Assembly (NCBI RefSeq): GCF_032452875.1
Contig: NC_083876.1
Span: 20,992,001-21,056,000, forward strand
DNA: 64,000 nucleotides
Direction: 5' to 3'
Source: Bos javanicus
Taxonomy: Eukaryota > Chordata > Mammalia > Artiodactyla > Bovidae
A program made the position numbers and the translations under genes. Positions 21,863-33,247 of the stretch are shown in pieces (the first letter of the stretch is position 1; each line of letters begins with the position of its first letter). The notes under the pieces are model-generated. The model did not search any database. It saw only the letters and a list, made by a program, of their open reading frames with translations, and was not told the DNA's origin.

Positions 21863-22448
21863 ATGGCTACTGAAAAAAGAGATTATGTGGGAACAGTGTA
21901 TAGAATGGATAGAAAGAAAATAATCAAGGGCAGGAGGACATGAAGCTTATGTTCAGGATAACGAGAGAGGAAGAAAGTCTGAATAGAAGAGCAAAGAATG
22001 ATGACAAAAATGAGATGAAGAGTAGGAGCTGGAGAATCAAAGAATGTAGAGGACTATTCCATGTAATGTTACTCTCAATGGACTCTCAAGTTACTAACAG
22101 CTGGAAGAGGGTGGGAATGAAAAACAAGAGATATTTTTAAAAGATGATTATCCTTAAATACTCAAGAGAAAGATCTATTACAACAAAAAATCTGGAGGTA
22201 CAAAAACAATGAGTGGTGGTGGCAGATTTGGCAATTGAGTGAATTAATTTACCAAAATAGATGGAGTAGTCAGGAACCAGAGCACAGGGAGTCCCATTTG
22301 AACAAGAGGAGTCATCCTACTTTCCTTGCAAAGGGGCCAAAAAGAAGGAACGAAGGTAGAGAGGTCGTGGTAAAGGTAATTTGGTGACTGTAACTGAAAG
22401 ACGTTGAGAGGATTCTAACCTGATATCTTCCTCTGTCTCTGTCAATTT
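21863..22448. other. Purine-rich DNA, possibly old LINE
   Basis: A- and G-rich plus strand without a firm repeat call; it may continue the L2-like element. A 66-codon open frame (21940-22140) is lysine/arginine-rich from composition only. Confidence 0.4.
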
Positions 22449-22668
22449 TGGGCTCAGTCACTCAGTTGTGTCTGACTCTTCTGTGACCCCATGGACTGTA
22501 GCCTGCCAGGCTCCTCTGTCCATGGAATTTTCCAGGCAAGAGAACTGGAGTGGGTAGCCATTTCCTCCGCCAAGAGAGCTTCCCGACCCAGGGATAGAAC
22601 TCTCATCTCTTGCATCTTCTGCATTGGCAGGCAGATTCTTTATCAGTAGTACCACCTGGGAAGCCCCC
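22449..22668 (-). mobile_element. Bov-tA SINE
   Basis: Full reverse copy from GGCTCAGTCACTCAGTTGTG to CACCTGGGAAGCCC. No clear target duplication found. Confidence 0.94.
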
Positions 22669-23232
22669 AGCCCTGGTCAGTGATTAGAGCCAAGATTATA
22701 TGCTCTGCATGAAGTGGAAGTCATAAGCGTCAGAGGTTGGAGATGGGGGGATCTGAAATTGTCACTTTGGGGAGCTGAGAAAGGCCTTGCTAGGAAAACA
22801 TAAATGTATCACTGAGCAGCCCTGAGGACCCAGTCAAAGTGGGAGACTAATCATTTCCAGTGGCTCCGGTGTACTGGGTGGAGTGTTTTCCCTAGCAGTG
22901 TTCAGAATGACAGAAACCTGGATTGAAGAAGGTTTGTGATTTTGCCAGACAGATGTCAGGCATGTACAATAAGGTAAATTAGTGAAATAAATATCTTGAA
23001 CTGAGTGTGTTTGAAGTTATAGACTGTTGAATCTAAGTTCTTTACAGAGACAGAAGTGAACCAAAGAAGACACAGATAATTTTGGGGGGAAAAGTAGGAG
23101 TTAAAGAGCCTGTGAGGGGAAAAAATAGGTACAGAGACTTAATGAATGGGTTAAAGTCTATGGGCTCTGTTGATTAAAAGAAACACCCAATCATAACTGT
23201 GTAAATAGTGCCATGTTTTATCTTTAAGAGTC
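22669..23232. other. Unique DNA, nothing recognised
   Basis: No repeat or exon recognised. Confidence 0.5.
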
Positions 23233-23375
23233 TGTGACTGTGTGTGTGTGTGTGTTAGTCGCTCAGTTGTGTCCAATTCTTTGTGACCCCAGGGACTGCA
23301 GTTCGGCAGGCTCCTCTGTCCATTGAATTCTCCAGGCAAGAATACTGGAATGGGTGGTCATTCCCTTCTCCAATA
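23233..23375 (-). mobile_element. Bov-tA SINE, partial, with TG run
   Basis: Reverse copy starting with a short TG repeat (about 23237-23256), then TTAGTCGCTCAGTTGTGTCC. It stops at CCCTTCTCCA, so the tRNA-like head is missing. Confidence 0.92.
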
Positions 23376-23959
23376 TGTGACTTTATATTCAAAGATATTA
23401 TAGAAATTGTTATTGAAGTGAGATAATATGATTAGATCAGAAGTATCAATAAATGCATTTAAATAGAGAAATTTATGTACTCATTATCTCTAGGAAGATG
23501 AGAAGTTCAGATTCAAATTTTATTTTATGTAATCAGCTTTAAAATGTTGATGTCTTCTGCTAAAAGGATTACATTACAAACTGTCAATATTCCCTTTAAA
23601 AGGTTTCCCCAAGTTCTTAAATTGTCATCTTTTACTAAAACAGCATTCTTTCACAGGGCTGTTACTGCAAGGAATAGGAGTACTGATTCTGATGAAAAAG
23701 AAAGTTTCATTGACTCTCATTTTCCAACATGTAGACTGTTTAATGATTGTGAAAAGAGATCAAAGGACTTAAGAATTTTGGTGCCTTACTTGCACTTAAA
23801 CAGTGTGATAACACCTAACAAATGCTTTTACTGTTTGTTTTTTATTTCAGAAAATCCAGTTCATTTGTAATGATATTTTGTATGGTGGAAGATTGCTATT
23901 GCTACTGACACCTATCAACATCTGGTTATCTGACATCAATAAAAAAGGGATCAGGACAT
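23376..23959. other. Unique DNA with an unassigned open frame
   Basis: A 108-codon plus-strand frame (23544-23870) runs through unique sequence. It has no domain, signal or homology I recognise, and nothing nearby suggests an exon. Confidence 0.4.
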
Positions 23960-24240
23960 TACATGGATAAAAATTTATGTATTCATTTTACCATTGATGG
24001 GCATTTGTGCTTTAAGCAAGGGGCTATGACCTACAGTGTGGCTGCCAACATTATTTTGTATATCCCCATTATGCACATTAGCAAGATATTCCCTAGAGTA
24101 AATATCTAGTAGGGGTCATACTCCATCACAGAGATGAACATGACTGGCTTTTTAGTTAATGCTAAAGAGGTTTCCAAAATGATTGCACAAATGTATACTC
24201 TCTCCAACAGTGTATGAGGACTACCATTGCTCCACAGTCT
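23960..24240 (-). mobile_element. Old L1 LINE 3' region
   Basis: Reverse L1 text: TTACCATTGATGGGCATTTG, AGTAGGGGTCATACTCCATC and AAGAGGTTTCCAAAATGATTG. Diverged. Confidence 0.7.
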
Positions 24241-24665
24241 TGGGAATCCAGGCTTTTAATTTGGGACATGAATCTGAATTTCCATCCTCTCAGAGCCAAA
24301 GATTTTTGTTTCCTGCAGAAATGCATTGGTAGCCCAAACAAGCCAGGGAGCTTAATGGACAGTTCTGCCTAATTCAGGTCCTTAGCCATTGAGTTATGAC
24401 GATGATGGAGCCCATTTTATGTGCTTGGTTGGGCAGAGAAGCAAATTTGCCGCCCCACCCAGCTGTTGAATATAGCATCCAACTCCACCTGACTGGGAAG
24501 CCTGACCAGAGTATCTTGGCAACCATGCAGCCCAGCCTACTGATTAACTGGACAGAGTATCAAGCCAATAGGAAAAAGACAGAACTTTTATTTAAAGCAA
24601 TAATGCCTGAAAACTTCTTAAACTTGGGAAGAAAAATGGATATCCAGATTCATGAAGCCTGAAAA
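24241..24665. other. Unidentified GC-richer patch with open frame
   Basis: Base composition is less AT-rich than the flanks. An 88-codon plus-strand frame (24396-24662) begins MTMMEPILCAWLGREAN and is otherwise unrecognised. It could be an old retroelement or a chance frame; no splice-site context makes it an exon. Confidence 0.35.
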
Positions 24666-24880
24666 GTGAAAGTGAAGGTCGCTCAGTCATGTCCGACTCT
24701 TTGTGACCCCATGGACCATAGCGTGCCAGGCTCCTTGGTCCATGAAATTCAGCAGGCTAAAATACTGGAGTGGGTAGCCAGTTTCCTTCTCCAGAAGATC
24801 TTCCCAACCCAGAGATTGAACCCAGGTCTCCCACATTACAGGTGGATTCTTTACCATCTGAACCACCAGGGAAGCCCAAA
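24666..24880 (-). mobile_element. Bov-tA SINE
   Basis: Full reverse copy from GTCGCTCAGTCATGTCCGAC to ACCACCAGGGAAGCCC. Confidence 0.94.
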
Positions 24881-24884
24881 GGGC

Positions 24885-25932
24885 TTCAAACTGGTTGAAT
24901 TGGAAAAGGGCTACACCAGGATACATTGTAATTAAACTGTCAAAAGTCAAAGACAAAGAGAGAATTTTGAAAGCAGCAAGAGACAAGTGACTTGTCACCT
25001 GCAGGAAAACCCCAAAGGGAATACTGGCAGATTTCTCAATAGACACTTCACAGGCCGGGTGAGTGGGGTAATATATTCAAAATATTGAAAGAAAAAAATT
25101 CAATTAAGAATATTCTACCTGTCAAAGCTGTCTTTCAGAAATAAAAGAGAGATAAATACTTTTCTAAACAAACAAAACCTGAGAAAGTTCAACAACACTA
25201 GACCTGCTAAGAAATATTAAAGGACATTCTTCAAATGGAAATAAAATGAGACTAATTAACATTATAAAAGCATATGAATGCATGTGTGAAATTCATTGGT
25301 CATAGTAAACACGTAAGTCAGATTCTCTGAATTTATAATGGCAATGCATAATTCACTAGTCTATAATGTATAACTCTAGTTTAAATGTAAAAATATTTAA
25401 AAACATAACTGCAATAATTGGTTATTGTATATAACCATGTATACACATGTATTGTATATAATGCATGTATATAATAACCATGTATTGTATATAACATTTA
25501 TATAACCATAAAATATGTAAACTTAATATCGATAACCTAGAATGTAAAGGAGGTAAAGACGAAAGTATACAGTTTAGATGTGCTATTAAAGTCAAGATGC
25601 CAGCAGGTTAAAATATAATGTTATAAATAAGGTAGTTTATGTAAACGTCATGGTAACTACAAAAGAAAAACTTGCAGGAGCACACAAAAAATTATGGTAA
25701 AGGAATCACAACATACTTCTATATTAAATGATCCAATCACCAAAGAAGATAGTGAGATAAGAAGCAAGGGGGGGAAAAAGGTCTATAAAACAGTCAGAAA
25801 ACAATTAGCAGAACAGCAACAGTAAGTCCGTACCTATCAAGAAGTAAATATAAATGGATTAAATTATCCAATGAAAAGATAGAATGGCTGAATGGATAAA
25901 AGAGATTCAACTATATGCTGTCTGCAAGAATA
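24885..25932 (+). mobile_element. L1 LINE, ORF1 end to ORF2 start
   Basis: Plus-strand L1: AACTGTCAAAAGTCAAAGAC, AAGAATATTCTACCTGTCAAAGC, GCTAAGAAATATTAAAGGAC (end of ORF1 region), a long inter-ORF stretch, then AGTAAGTCCGTACCTATCAAG and AATGGATTAAATTATCC marking the start of ORF2 (family TYLSI...LNVNGLN). It contains stops. An imperfect TGTATATAA repeat patch lies inside it at about 25420-25500. Confidence 0.85.
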
Positions 25933-26049
25933 TTATGACATACTCAATAAATATTTATTGAATGAATAAATAAGAAAATAAATATAATAGATGTTAATCA
26001 ATATTTGATCAATAAAGAAGTGAATAAATGAATTCCCCTCTTGTAGTTC

Positions 26050-26955
26050 CAAACAAGGAAAGGAGTATGTCAAGGTTGTATATTGTCACCCTGCTTATTT
26101 AACTTATATGCAGAGTACATCATGAGAAATGCTGGGCTGGAAGAAGCACAAGCTGGAATCAAGATTGCCAGGAGAAATATCAATAACCTCAGATACGCAG
26201 ATGACACCACTTTATGGCATAAAGTGAAGACAAACTAAAAAGCCTCTTGATGAAAGTGAAAGAGGAGAGTGAAAAAGTTGGCTTAAAGCTCAACATTCAG
26301 AAGACGAAGATCATGGCATCTGGTCCCATCACTTCATGGCAAATAATAGATGGGGAAACAGAGTAACAGTGAGATACTTTATTTTCTTGGGCTCCAAAAT
26401 CACTACAAATGGTGACTGCAGCCATGAAATTAAAAGATGCTTGCTCCTTGGAAGAAAAGTTATGACCAACCTAGACAGTATATTAAAACGCAGAGACATT
26501 ACCTTGCCAACAAAGGTCCATCTAGTCAAGGCTATGGTTTTTCCAGTAGTCATGTATGGATGTGAGTGTTGGACTATAAAGAAAGCTGAGCACTGGAGAA
26601 TTGATGCTTTTGAACTGTGGTGTTGGAGAAGACTCTTGAGAGTCCCTTGCACTGCAAGAAGATCCAACCAGTCCATCCTAAAGGAAATCAGTCCTGAATA
26701 TTCATTGGAAGGACTGATGTTGAAGCTGAAACTCCAATACTTAGGCCACTTGATGCAAAGAACTGACTCATCTGAAACTGGGAAAGATTGAAGGTGGGAG
26801 GAGAAGGGGATGACAGACGATGAGATGGTTGGATGGCATCACTGCAATGGACATGAGTTTGAGTAAACTCTGGGAGTTGGTGATGGGCAGAGAGGCCTGG
26901 CGTGCTACAGTCCATGAGGTCGCAGAGTCGGACATGACTGAGTGACTGAACTGAA
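26050..26955 (+). mobile_element. BovB LINE, 906 bp, with perfect TSD
   Basis: 5'-truncated BovB running from the GVRQGC region of RT (AGGAGTATGTCAAGG) to the ACTGAACTGAA 3' end. CTTGTAGTTC at 26040-26049 and 26956-26965 is a perfect 10-bp target duplication, so the ends are exact. The frame 26336-26791 encodes the C-terminal domain (LLLGRKVMTNLDS, VYGCECWT-like, ELWCWRRLLRVP). The YADD box region is intact in nucleotides, but frameshifts and stops separate it from the C-terminal frame. Confidence 0.95.
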
Positions 26956-26965
26956 CTTGTAGTTC

Positions 26966-27284
26966 AATAACTAACTCACACTACTTCCTCTGTAATACTT
27001 GTCAAGAGTCTGCTATTTAAAATAATCTCTTTCTGTATTATTCTTTGTCACTAATTTTTTCTTCGAGATATGTTTTAGTCAGTACTATTTCTTTCACAAT
27101 ACCTGTCACTTGCTTTACAAAAGAGTCAACATGTAGTTATGAATTTAATTATGTTAAAGCTTCAACTTATTGTATCTCCCAAAATGAGTTTAAAATTTAA
27201 GTTAAATGTTAATGTAGTTCTAACATTTACAGATAATGCTAAAGATAATATAGGGTAAAAATATTCTCATGCTACACTGAATGA
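26966..27284. other. Unique DNA, nothing recognised
   Basis: AT-rich with no recognised repeat. Confidence 0.5.
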
Positions 27285-27643
27285 GATGAGAATGAGTGTC
27301 CCCAGTAGCAGATTGGACACCTTTTGTCCTGGGAGGCTCATCCTTCTGAGTCATATCTTTATGCCTTTTCATAATGTTTATGGGATTCCGTCAGCAAGAA
27401 TACTGGAGTGGTTTGCCATTCCCACCTCCAGTAGACCACATTTTGTCAGAATTCTTCACTATGACTAGTCCATCTTGGGTGACTCTACATGGCATGGCTT
27501 ACAGTTTCATTGAGCTATGCAAGATTGAAGCTATAGCTTCATCTTTGCCGTGACAAGATTGTGATCCATGAAGGGGAAGCTATGACAAGCTTAGACAGCA
27601 TATTAAAGAGCAGAAACATCACTTTGCCTACAAAGGTCCATAT
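27285..27643 (+). mobile_element. BovB LINE, 5' region joined to 3' ORF
   Basis: Plus-strand BovB upstream sequence (CTTCTGAGTCATATCTTTATG, GGTTTGCCATTCCCACC, ATGACTAGTCCATCTTGGG) runs to about 27580. It then jumps directly to the C-terminal RT region (ATGACAAGCTTAGACAGCAT, CTACAAAGGTCCAT), so the element carries a large internal deletion. It stops at GTCCAT where a minus-strand BovB tail begins. Confidence 0.8.
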
Positions 27644-30258
27644 TGTTGTTCATCTCTCAGTCATGACCAAATATTTGCAACCCCATGGGCATGCCAGTCT
27701 TCCCTGTTGTTCACCGTTTCCCAGAGTTTGCTCAAATTAATGTCCATTGAGTCACTGATGCCATCCAACCATCTTGTCCTCTGTCATCCCCTTCTCCTCC
27801 TGCTTTCGATATTTCCCAGCATCAGAATCTTTGTATCAGGTGGTCAAAGTATTGAAGCTTCAGCTTCAGCATCAATCCTTCCCATGAATATTCAGGGTTA
27901 ATTTCCTTTAGGACTGACTGGTTGGATCTCCTTGCAGTCCAAGGGACTCTCAAGAATCTTCTCCAACACCACAGTTCAAAGGCAGCAATTCTTTGGTGCT
28001 CAGCCTTCTTTATGGTGCAACAGTCACATCCATACATGACTACTGGAAAAACCTTGGCTTTGACTATATTAACCTTTGTCAGCAAAGTGATGTCTCTGCT
28101 TTGTGATATGCTGTCTAGGTTGGTCATAACTTTCTTTTCTTTCAAGGAACAAGCCTCTTTTTCATTTCATGGTTGTAGTCACCTGCAGTGATTTTGGAGG
28201 TATAGTCATCTGCAGTGATTTTGGAGCCCCCCAAAATAAAGTCTGTCACTGTTTCCATTGTTTCCCCATCTATTTGCCATGAAGTGATGGGACCAGATGC
28301 CATGATCTTAGTATTTTAAATGTTGAGTTTTAACAAGCTTTTTCACTCTCCTCTTCACTTTCATCAGGAGACTCTCTTTTCTGCCATAAAGGTGGTATCA
28401 TCTGCATATATGAGGGTATTGGTATTTCTCATGGCAATCTTGATTCAATCTTGTGCTTCATCTAGCCTGGCATTTCACATGATGTACTCTGCATATAATT
28501 GAAATAAGCAGGGTGACTATATACAGCCTTGACGTACTCCTTTCCTGATTTGGAACCAATCTGTTGTTCCATGTACAGTTCTAACTGTTGCTTCTTGACC
28601 TGCATAGAGATTTCTCAGGAGTCATGTAAGATGGTCTGCTATTCTCATCTCTTGAATTTTCCACAGTTTGTTGTGATCCACACAGTCAAAGGCTTTGGTG
28701 TAGTCAATGAAGCAGACATTTTTTTTCTGTAATTCTATTGCTTTTTCGATGATCCAGTGGATTTTGGCAACTTGATCTCTGGTTTTCTGCATTTTCTAAA
28801 TCCTGCTTGAACATCTGGAAGTTCACGGTTCACATACTGTTGAAGCCTGGCTTGGAGAATTTTCAGCCTTACTCTGCTAGTTTGTGAGATGAGTGCAATT
28901 GCGCTGTAGTTTGATCATTCTTTGGCATTGCCTTTCTTTGGGATTGAAATGAAAACTGACCTTTTTCAGTCCTATGGCCACTGCGGAGTTTTCCAAATGT
29001 CCTGGCATATTAAGTGCAACACTTTCACAGCATCATCTTTTAGGATTTGAAATAACTGTACTGGAATTATTAATTCCATCACCTCCTCTAGCTTTGTTCA
29101 TAGTGATGCTTTTTAAGGCCCACTTGACTTTGCATTCCAGGATGTCTGGCTCTAGATGGGTGATCACACCAACATGGTTATCTGGGTCATGAAGATCTTT
29201 TTTGTATAGTTCTTCTGTGTATTCTAGCCACGTCTTCTTAATATCTTTTGTTTCTGTTAGGTCCATGCCATTTCTGTCCTTTATTGTGCACATCTTTGCA
29301 TGAAATATTCCCTTGGTGTCTCTAATTTTCTTGAAGAGATCTCTAGTCTTTCCAATTCTATCATTTTCCTCTATTCCTTTGCATTGATCATGAGGTAGGC
29401 TTTCTTATCTTTCCTTGCTATTCTTTGGGATTCTGCATTTAAATGGGTATATCTTCCTTTTCTCCTTTGCCTTTTGTGTCTCTTCTTTTCACAGCTATTT
29501 GTAAGGCCTGCCCAGACAACCATTTTGCTTTTTGCATGTCTTTTTTGGGGATGGTCTTGATGACTGCTTCCTGTACAATGTCACAAACCTCCATCCATGG
29601 TTCTTCAGATACTCTGTCTATCAGATCTAATCCCTTGAATCTATTTTTCACTTCTATTGTATAATCTAAGGGATTTGATTTAGGTCATACCTGAATGGTC
29701 TAGTGGTTTTCCCCACTTTCTTCAATTTAAGTCTGAATTTGGCAATAAAGTGTTCATGATCTGAGCCACAGTCAACTCCTGATCTTGTTTTTGCTGACCA
29801 TATAGAGCTTCTCCATCTTTGGCTGCAAAGAATATCATCAATCAGATTTCAGTGTTGACCATCTGGTGATGTCCATGTGTAGAGTTTTCTCTTGTGTTGT
29901 TGAAGAGGTTGTTTGCTATGACCAGTGCATTCTCTTGCAAAACTCTGTTAGCCTTTGACCCGCTTCATTTTGACCTCCAAGGCCAAATTTTCCTGTTATT
30001 CCAGGTATTTCTTGACTTCCTACTTTTGCATTCCAGTCCCCTATAATGAAACGGACATCTTTTTTGATTGTTAGTTCTAGAAGGTCTTGTAGATCTTCAT
30101 AGAACCATTCAACTTCAGCTTCTTTGGCATTGCCAGTTGGGGCATAGACTTGCATAACTGTGATACTGAATGATTTACCTTGGAAACAAACAGAGATCAT
30201 TCTGTCAGTTTTGAGTTTGCACCTAAGTACTGCATTTTGGACTCTTTTGTTGACTGCC
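27644..30258 (-). mobile_element. BovB LINE, long decayed copy
   Basis: The longest BovB in the window (2.6 kb, minus strand). Going from high to low coordinates: part of the AP-endonuclease domain with IIGDWNAKVG and YAPTGNAKEAEVE (29916-30200), the endonuclease-RT linker (about 29033-29660), the RT region with a degraded catalytic box (about 28400), the C-terminal domain (27822-28145, with VMYGCDC and ELWCWRRFLRVP), and the 3' tail at 27644. Many stops and frameshifts mean it is inactive. The 5' third is missing. Confidence 0.9.
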
Positions 30259-30862
30259 CAGCATTTCCCCTGATGTACTCTGCATATAAGTTAAGTAAGC
30301 AGGGTGACAATATACAGCCTTTATCTACTCATTTCCCAATTTGGAACCAGTTTGTTGTTCCATGTCCAAATCTAGCTGTAGCTTCTTGACCTGCATACAG
30401 GTTTCTCAGGAGGCAGGTAAGGTGGTCTAGTATACCTATCATGTTAAGAGTTTTCCACTATTTGTTGTTATCCACACAGTCAAAGTCTTTAGTGTAGTCA
30501 ATGAAGCAGAGATGTTTTTCTGGAATTCTCTTGTTTTTTCTATGATCCAACAGGTGTTGGCAATTTGATCTCTGGTTCCTCTGCCTTTTTTTAAATCTAG
30601 CTTGTACATCTAGAAGTTCTTGGTTCATGTACTGTTGAAGCCTAACTTGAAGGACTGTGAGCATTACTTTGCTAGTATGTGAGATGAGTGCAATTGTGGA
30701 GTAGTTTGAAAATTCTTTGGCATTTCCCTTCTTTGGGATTAGAATAAAAATTGACCTTGTCCAGTCCTGTGGCCACTGTTGAGTTTTCCAAATTTGCTTG
30801 CATATTGAGTGCAGCACTTCAATAGCATCATATTTTAGGTTTTCTAATTTTAGTGCCATAGA
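30259..30862 (-). mobile_element. BovB LINE, RT fragment in minus strand
   Basis: At about 30258 the endonuclease text breaks and RT sequence reappears (TCCCCTGATGTACTCTGC), running up to the linker/early RT region. The frame 30458-30922 reads a degraded IPKKGNAKEFSNYSTIALI segment and FIDYTKDFDCV. It ends back-to-back with a plus-strand BovB at 30863, forming an inverted junction. Confidence 0.88.
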
Positions 30863-31205
30863 AGACTCTTGAGTCTCTTGGTTTGCAAAGAGATCAAATA
30901 AGTCAGTCCTAAAAGAAATCAACCTTGAGCATTCATTGGAAGGACTGTTGCTGAAACTGAAGCTCCAACAATTTGGCCACCAGATAGAAGAGCCAAGTCA
31001 TTGGAAATGACTCTGATGCCTGGAAAGATTGAAGGCAAAAGGAGAAGTGGGTGGCAGAGGATGAGATGGTTAGATAGTATCACCGACTCAATGGACATGA
31101 ATTTGAGCAAACTCCAGATAATAGTGAAGGAAAGGGAAGCCTGGTGCACTGCAGTTCATGGGGTCACACAAAGTTGGACAAGACATAACAGCTGAACAAT
31201 AACAA
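30863..31205 (+). mobile_element. BovB LINE, 3' end in plus strand
   Basis: Starts AAGACTCTTGAGTCTCTTGG (the ELWCWRRLLRV region) and runs to the 3' tail and an AACAACAAC-type repeat (about 31195-31210). Two readings fit: the sense 3' half of a 5'-inverted BovB whose inverted half is 30259-30862, or the continuation of the plus-strand copy cut at 27643. Confidence 0.9.
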
Positions 31206-31714
31206 CAACAAATATAACACATTTGAAGAAAAATAGAAACATTAAAAAGAGGTTTACCTTGTTATATAATGTGATATTCTTGTATTCCTGAACAGGATTG
31301 ATGATACTTAAACCACTGCATTGTCTTATTTCAGAGAACATGCAGAACTCTCAAAAACCTTGAATGACAAAGCCATGGGGTTACAAAAGCATAGGTCTTT
31401 TTAGAACCAAATGATTATGTGAAAATTTACTCAAATTTAATCTATCCTAGTTTCCTGAATGACTTGTCTCATGGAATTTTGGGAAGAATAATATAAATTA
31501 ATGCATGGATACAAAAATTCTTGTAACCACGAAGGTACTGTGTTGAAGTATTAATAAAATGGTGAAATTAAAAATAAACATATGTTTTATATCTTCAAAA
31601 TGTGTTTATGATGGTTTAGATGCAGCTTTAAGAATAGGGCTCATTAGAATACCAATACCTAAAAGTAACACATATTACATTGGTACCAAACAAGCAATAT
31701 CTACTGTTATTGTC
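31206..31714. other. Unique DNA, nothing recognised
   Basis: AT-rich with no recognised repeat or exon. Confidence 0.5.
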
Positions 31715-31850
31715 TCAGTCTTATGATATAGGTAATATTACCATTATTAAAATTGTAGATCAGATTTTATAGAAAACAAAACTGACATTAAGGAAACTGA
31801 CTTGAGGAAAGAAATAAAGTCAGTGAGCTGGCATTTGTTTCGGATATGCC
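31715..31850 (-). mobile_element. MIR SINE
   Basis: Reverse MIR pattern: TATTACCATTATTAAAATTG, AAGGAAACTGACTTGAGG and GAGCTGGCATTTG. Confidence 0.6.
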
Positions 31851-32350
31851 TAACAGATCTGTGCACACTGCCACAGGCAAAACCCAAAGGAAAGATTAAC
31901 AGGGAAATATTAGGAGAGTTCCCTAGCATTTGATGGAACTATTTCACTAAGAACAATTTCAATTGACTTATACTTTACAAAAATACTTCAAGTAACCTTA
32001 AAGTGATAAACTAGAGGAAGTCACCATAAACATCAATATTATAAATCTCTCTAAAAATAAAAAAATACTCAATATATCTGAATAATTTGTTTATTCATTG
32101 TGAGTCATCTTAGGTATTCTATTTAGTTAAATATATTTATACAGATTTTGTTCTATATTGTCCCATAGTCAGATTATCATAGCAAAAACTGACAAACCCA
32201 AATAATTCTAGCTCATTAGCAGTCTATTAGTTTTCTCTCACCCATTTGTACAGGATGGGCCCCTGACGACAGCCTAGTGAGGTTAAGAGTCATCCTCTTG
32301 GTTGGGATTTTCAGGCACAGTGATCTGTGATGATTCATCTATTCTTCTAA
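31851..32350. other. Unique DNA, nothing recognised
   Basis: No repeat or exon recognised. Confidence 0.5.
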
Positions 32351-32571
32351 TATGGAGAAGATTGTAGAATATATATATATATATATATGTAAATATATGT
32401 AATTGTATATAATTAATTAAATAGATAAACATGTAATTAATTAATGTTAATTAATTATTTATTAATAAATTAATTAATATGTAATTAATTTTTCAAATGT
32501 GAGCTGTGTTTCTATCATTGTAAAAGGGAAGAATTCTAAGGAGTACACTTTCCAAGGAGTACACTTTCCTA
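32351..32571 (+). repeat. Duplicated segment, copy 1
   Basis: Runs from TATGGAGAAGATTG through a TA/TTAATTAA-rich core to GTGAGCTGTGTTTC and a 16-17 bp tandem repeat of AAGGAGTACACTTTCC. The same order recurs at 33248-33905, offset by about 0.9 kb. I do not recognise it as a known family. Confidence 0.8.
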
Positions 32572-33247
32572 TTTATCTACTCTTTCAGGTTAAGTAATAT
32601 TTCATGCAATTTTACATTTATCTATGCCAAAGTAGTCCTCATAAATCTCAGCATTCCCTTTTTTTGTAAATTATCTTTCATTAAGGTGAATAACCACAAA
32701 GATAATATCGATGCTAGATTACAGCCTTATGTTGCATAAAGTCAGATTTTTCAGAGAAAAATAGACTATCTTTTTATTCTGTTGCATATTTTGCATAACA
32801 GAAACATTCTTAATTTTAAATAAAATTATTATATGAAATAAACAAAAACTTCAAAGTAACATTCTGATAGATGTAACCTAATCTTGCAGCTGAGGTTTTT
32901 GCTGAGCTAGCAGAGTCTTAATCTTCCTAGCCAGAAACCTTCCCTAGGCAACCATTGCTTTAGGATCCCAATTCATGTTGTATCTAGAACCCTAAAGACA
33001 GCTTTTCTCTTTCTTTATCAGTCAGATGGCTCTGCTTAAGCTGGTATCAAATGGTGAGAAATGTCATATTTTCTACTCAGTATAAACATACAGTGGTGTA
33101 CCTAGCATGTCTTTGAGGTGAGCATCACCTTTCTCTCCCCCACATCCATTGCTCTAGCCTCATTGAGAACTGCCAGTTGCCCTCTTGAGATAATGTGAAG
33201 AGAGACTATTTGAAAATGAATTTCTTAAGTAGAAAGCAGAATCTAGA
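32572..33247. other. Spacer between duplicated segments
   Basis: Unique sequence with no recognised gene or repeat, lying between the two copies of the duplicated segment. Confidence 0.5.

Noticed and set aside
23544..23870. 108-residue frame as a coding exon
   Set aside because: No homology, no splice-site or promoter context and no neighbouring exons; its length is expected by chance in AT-rich DNA read in six frames.
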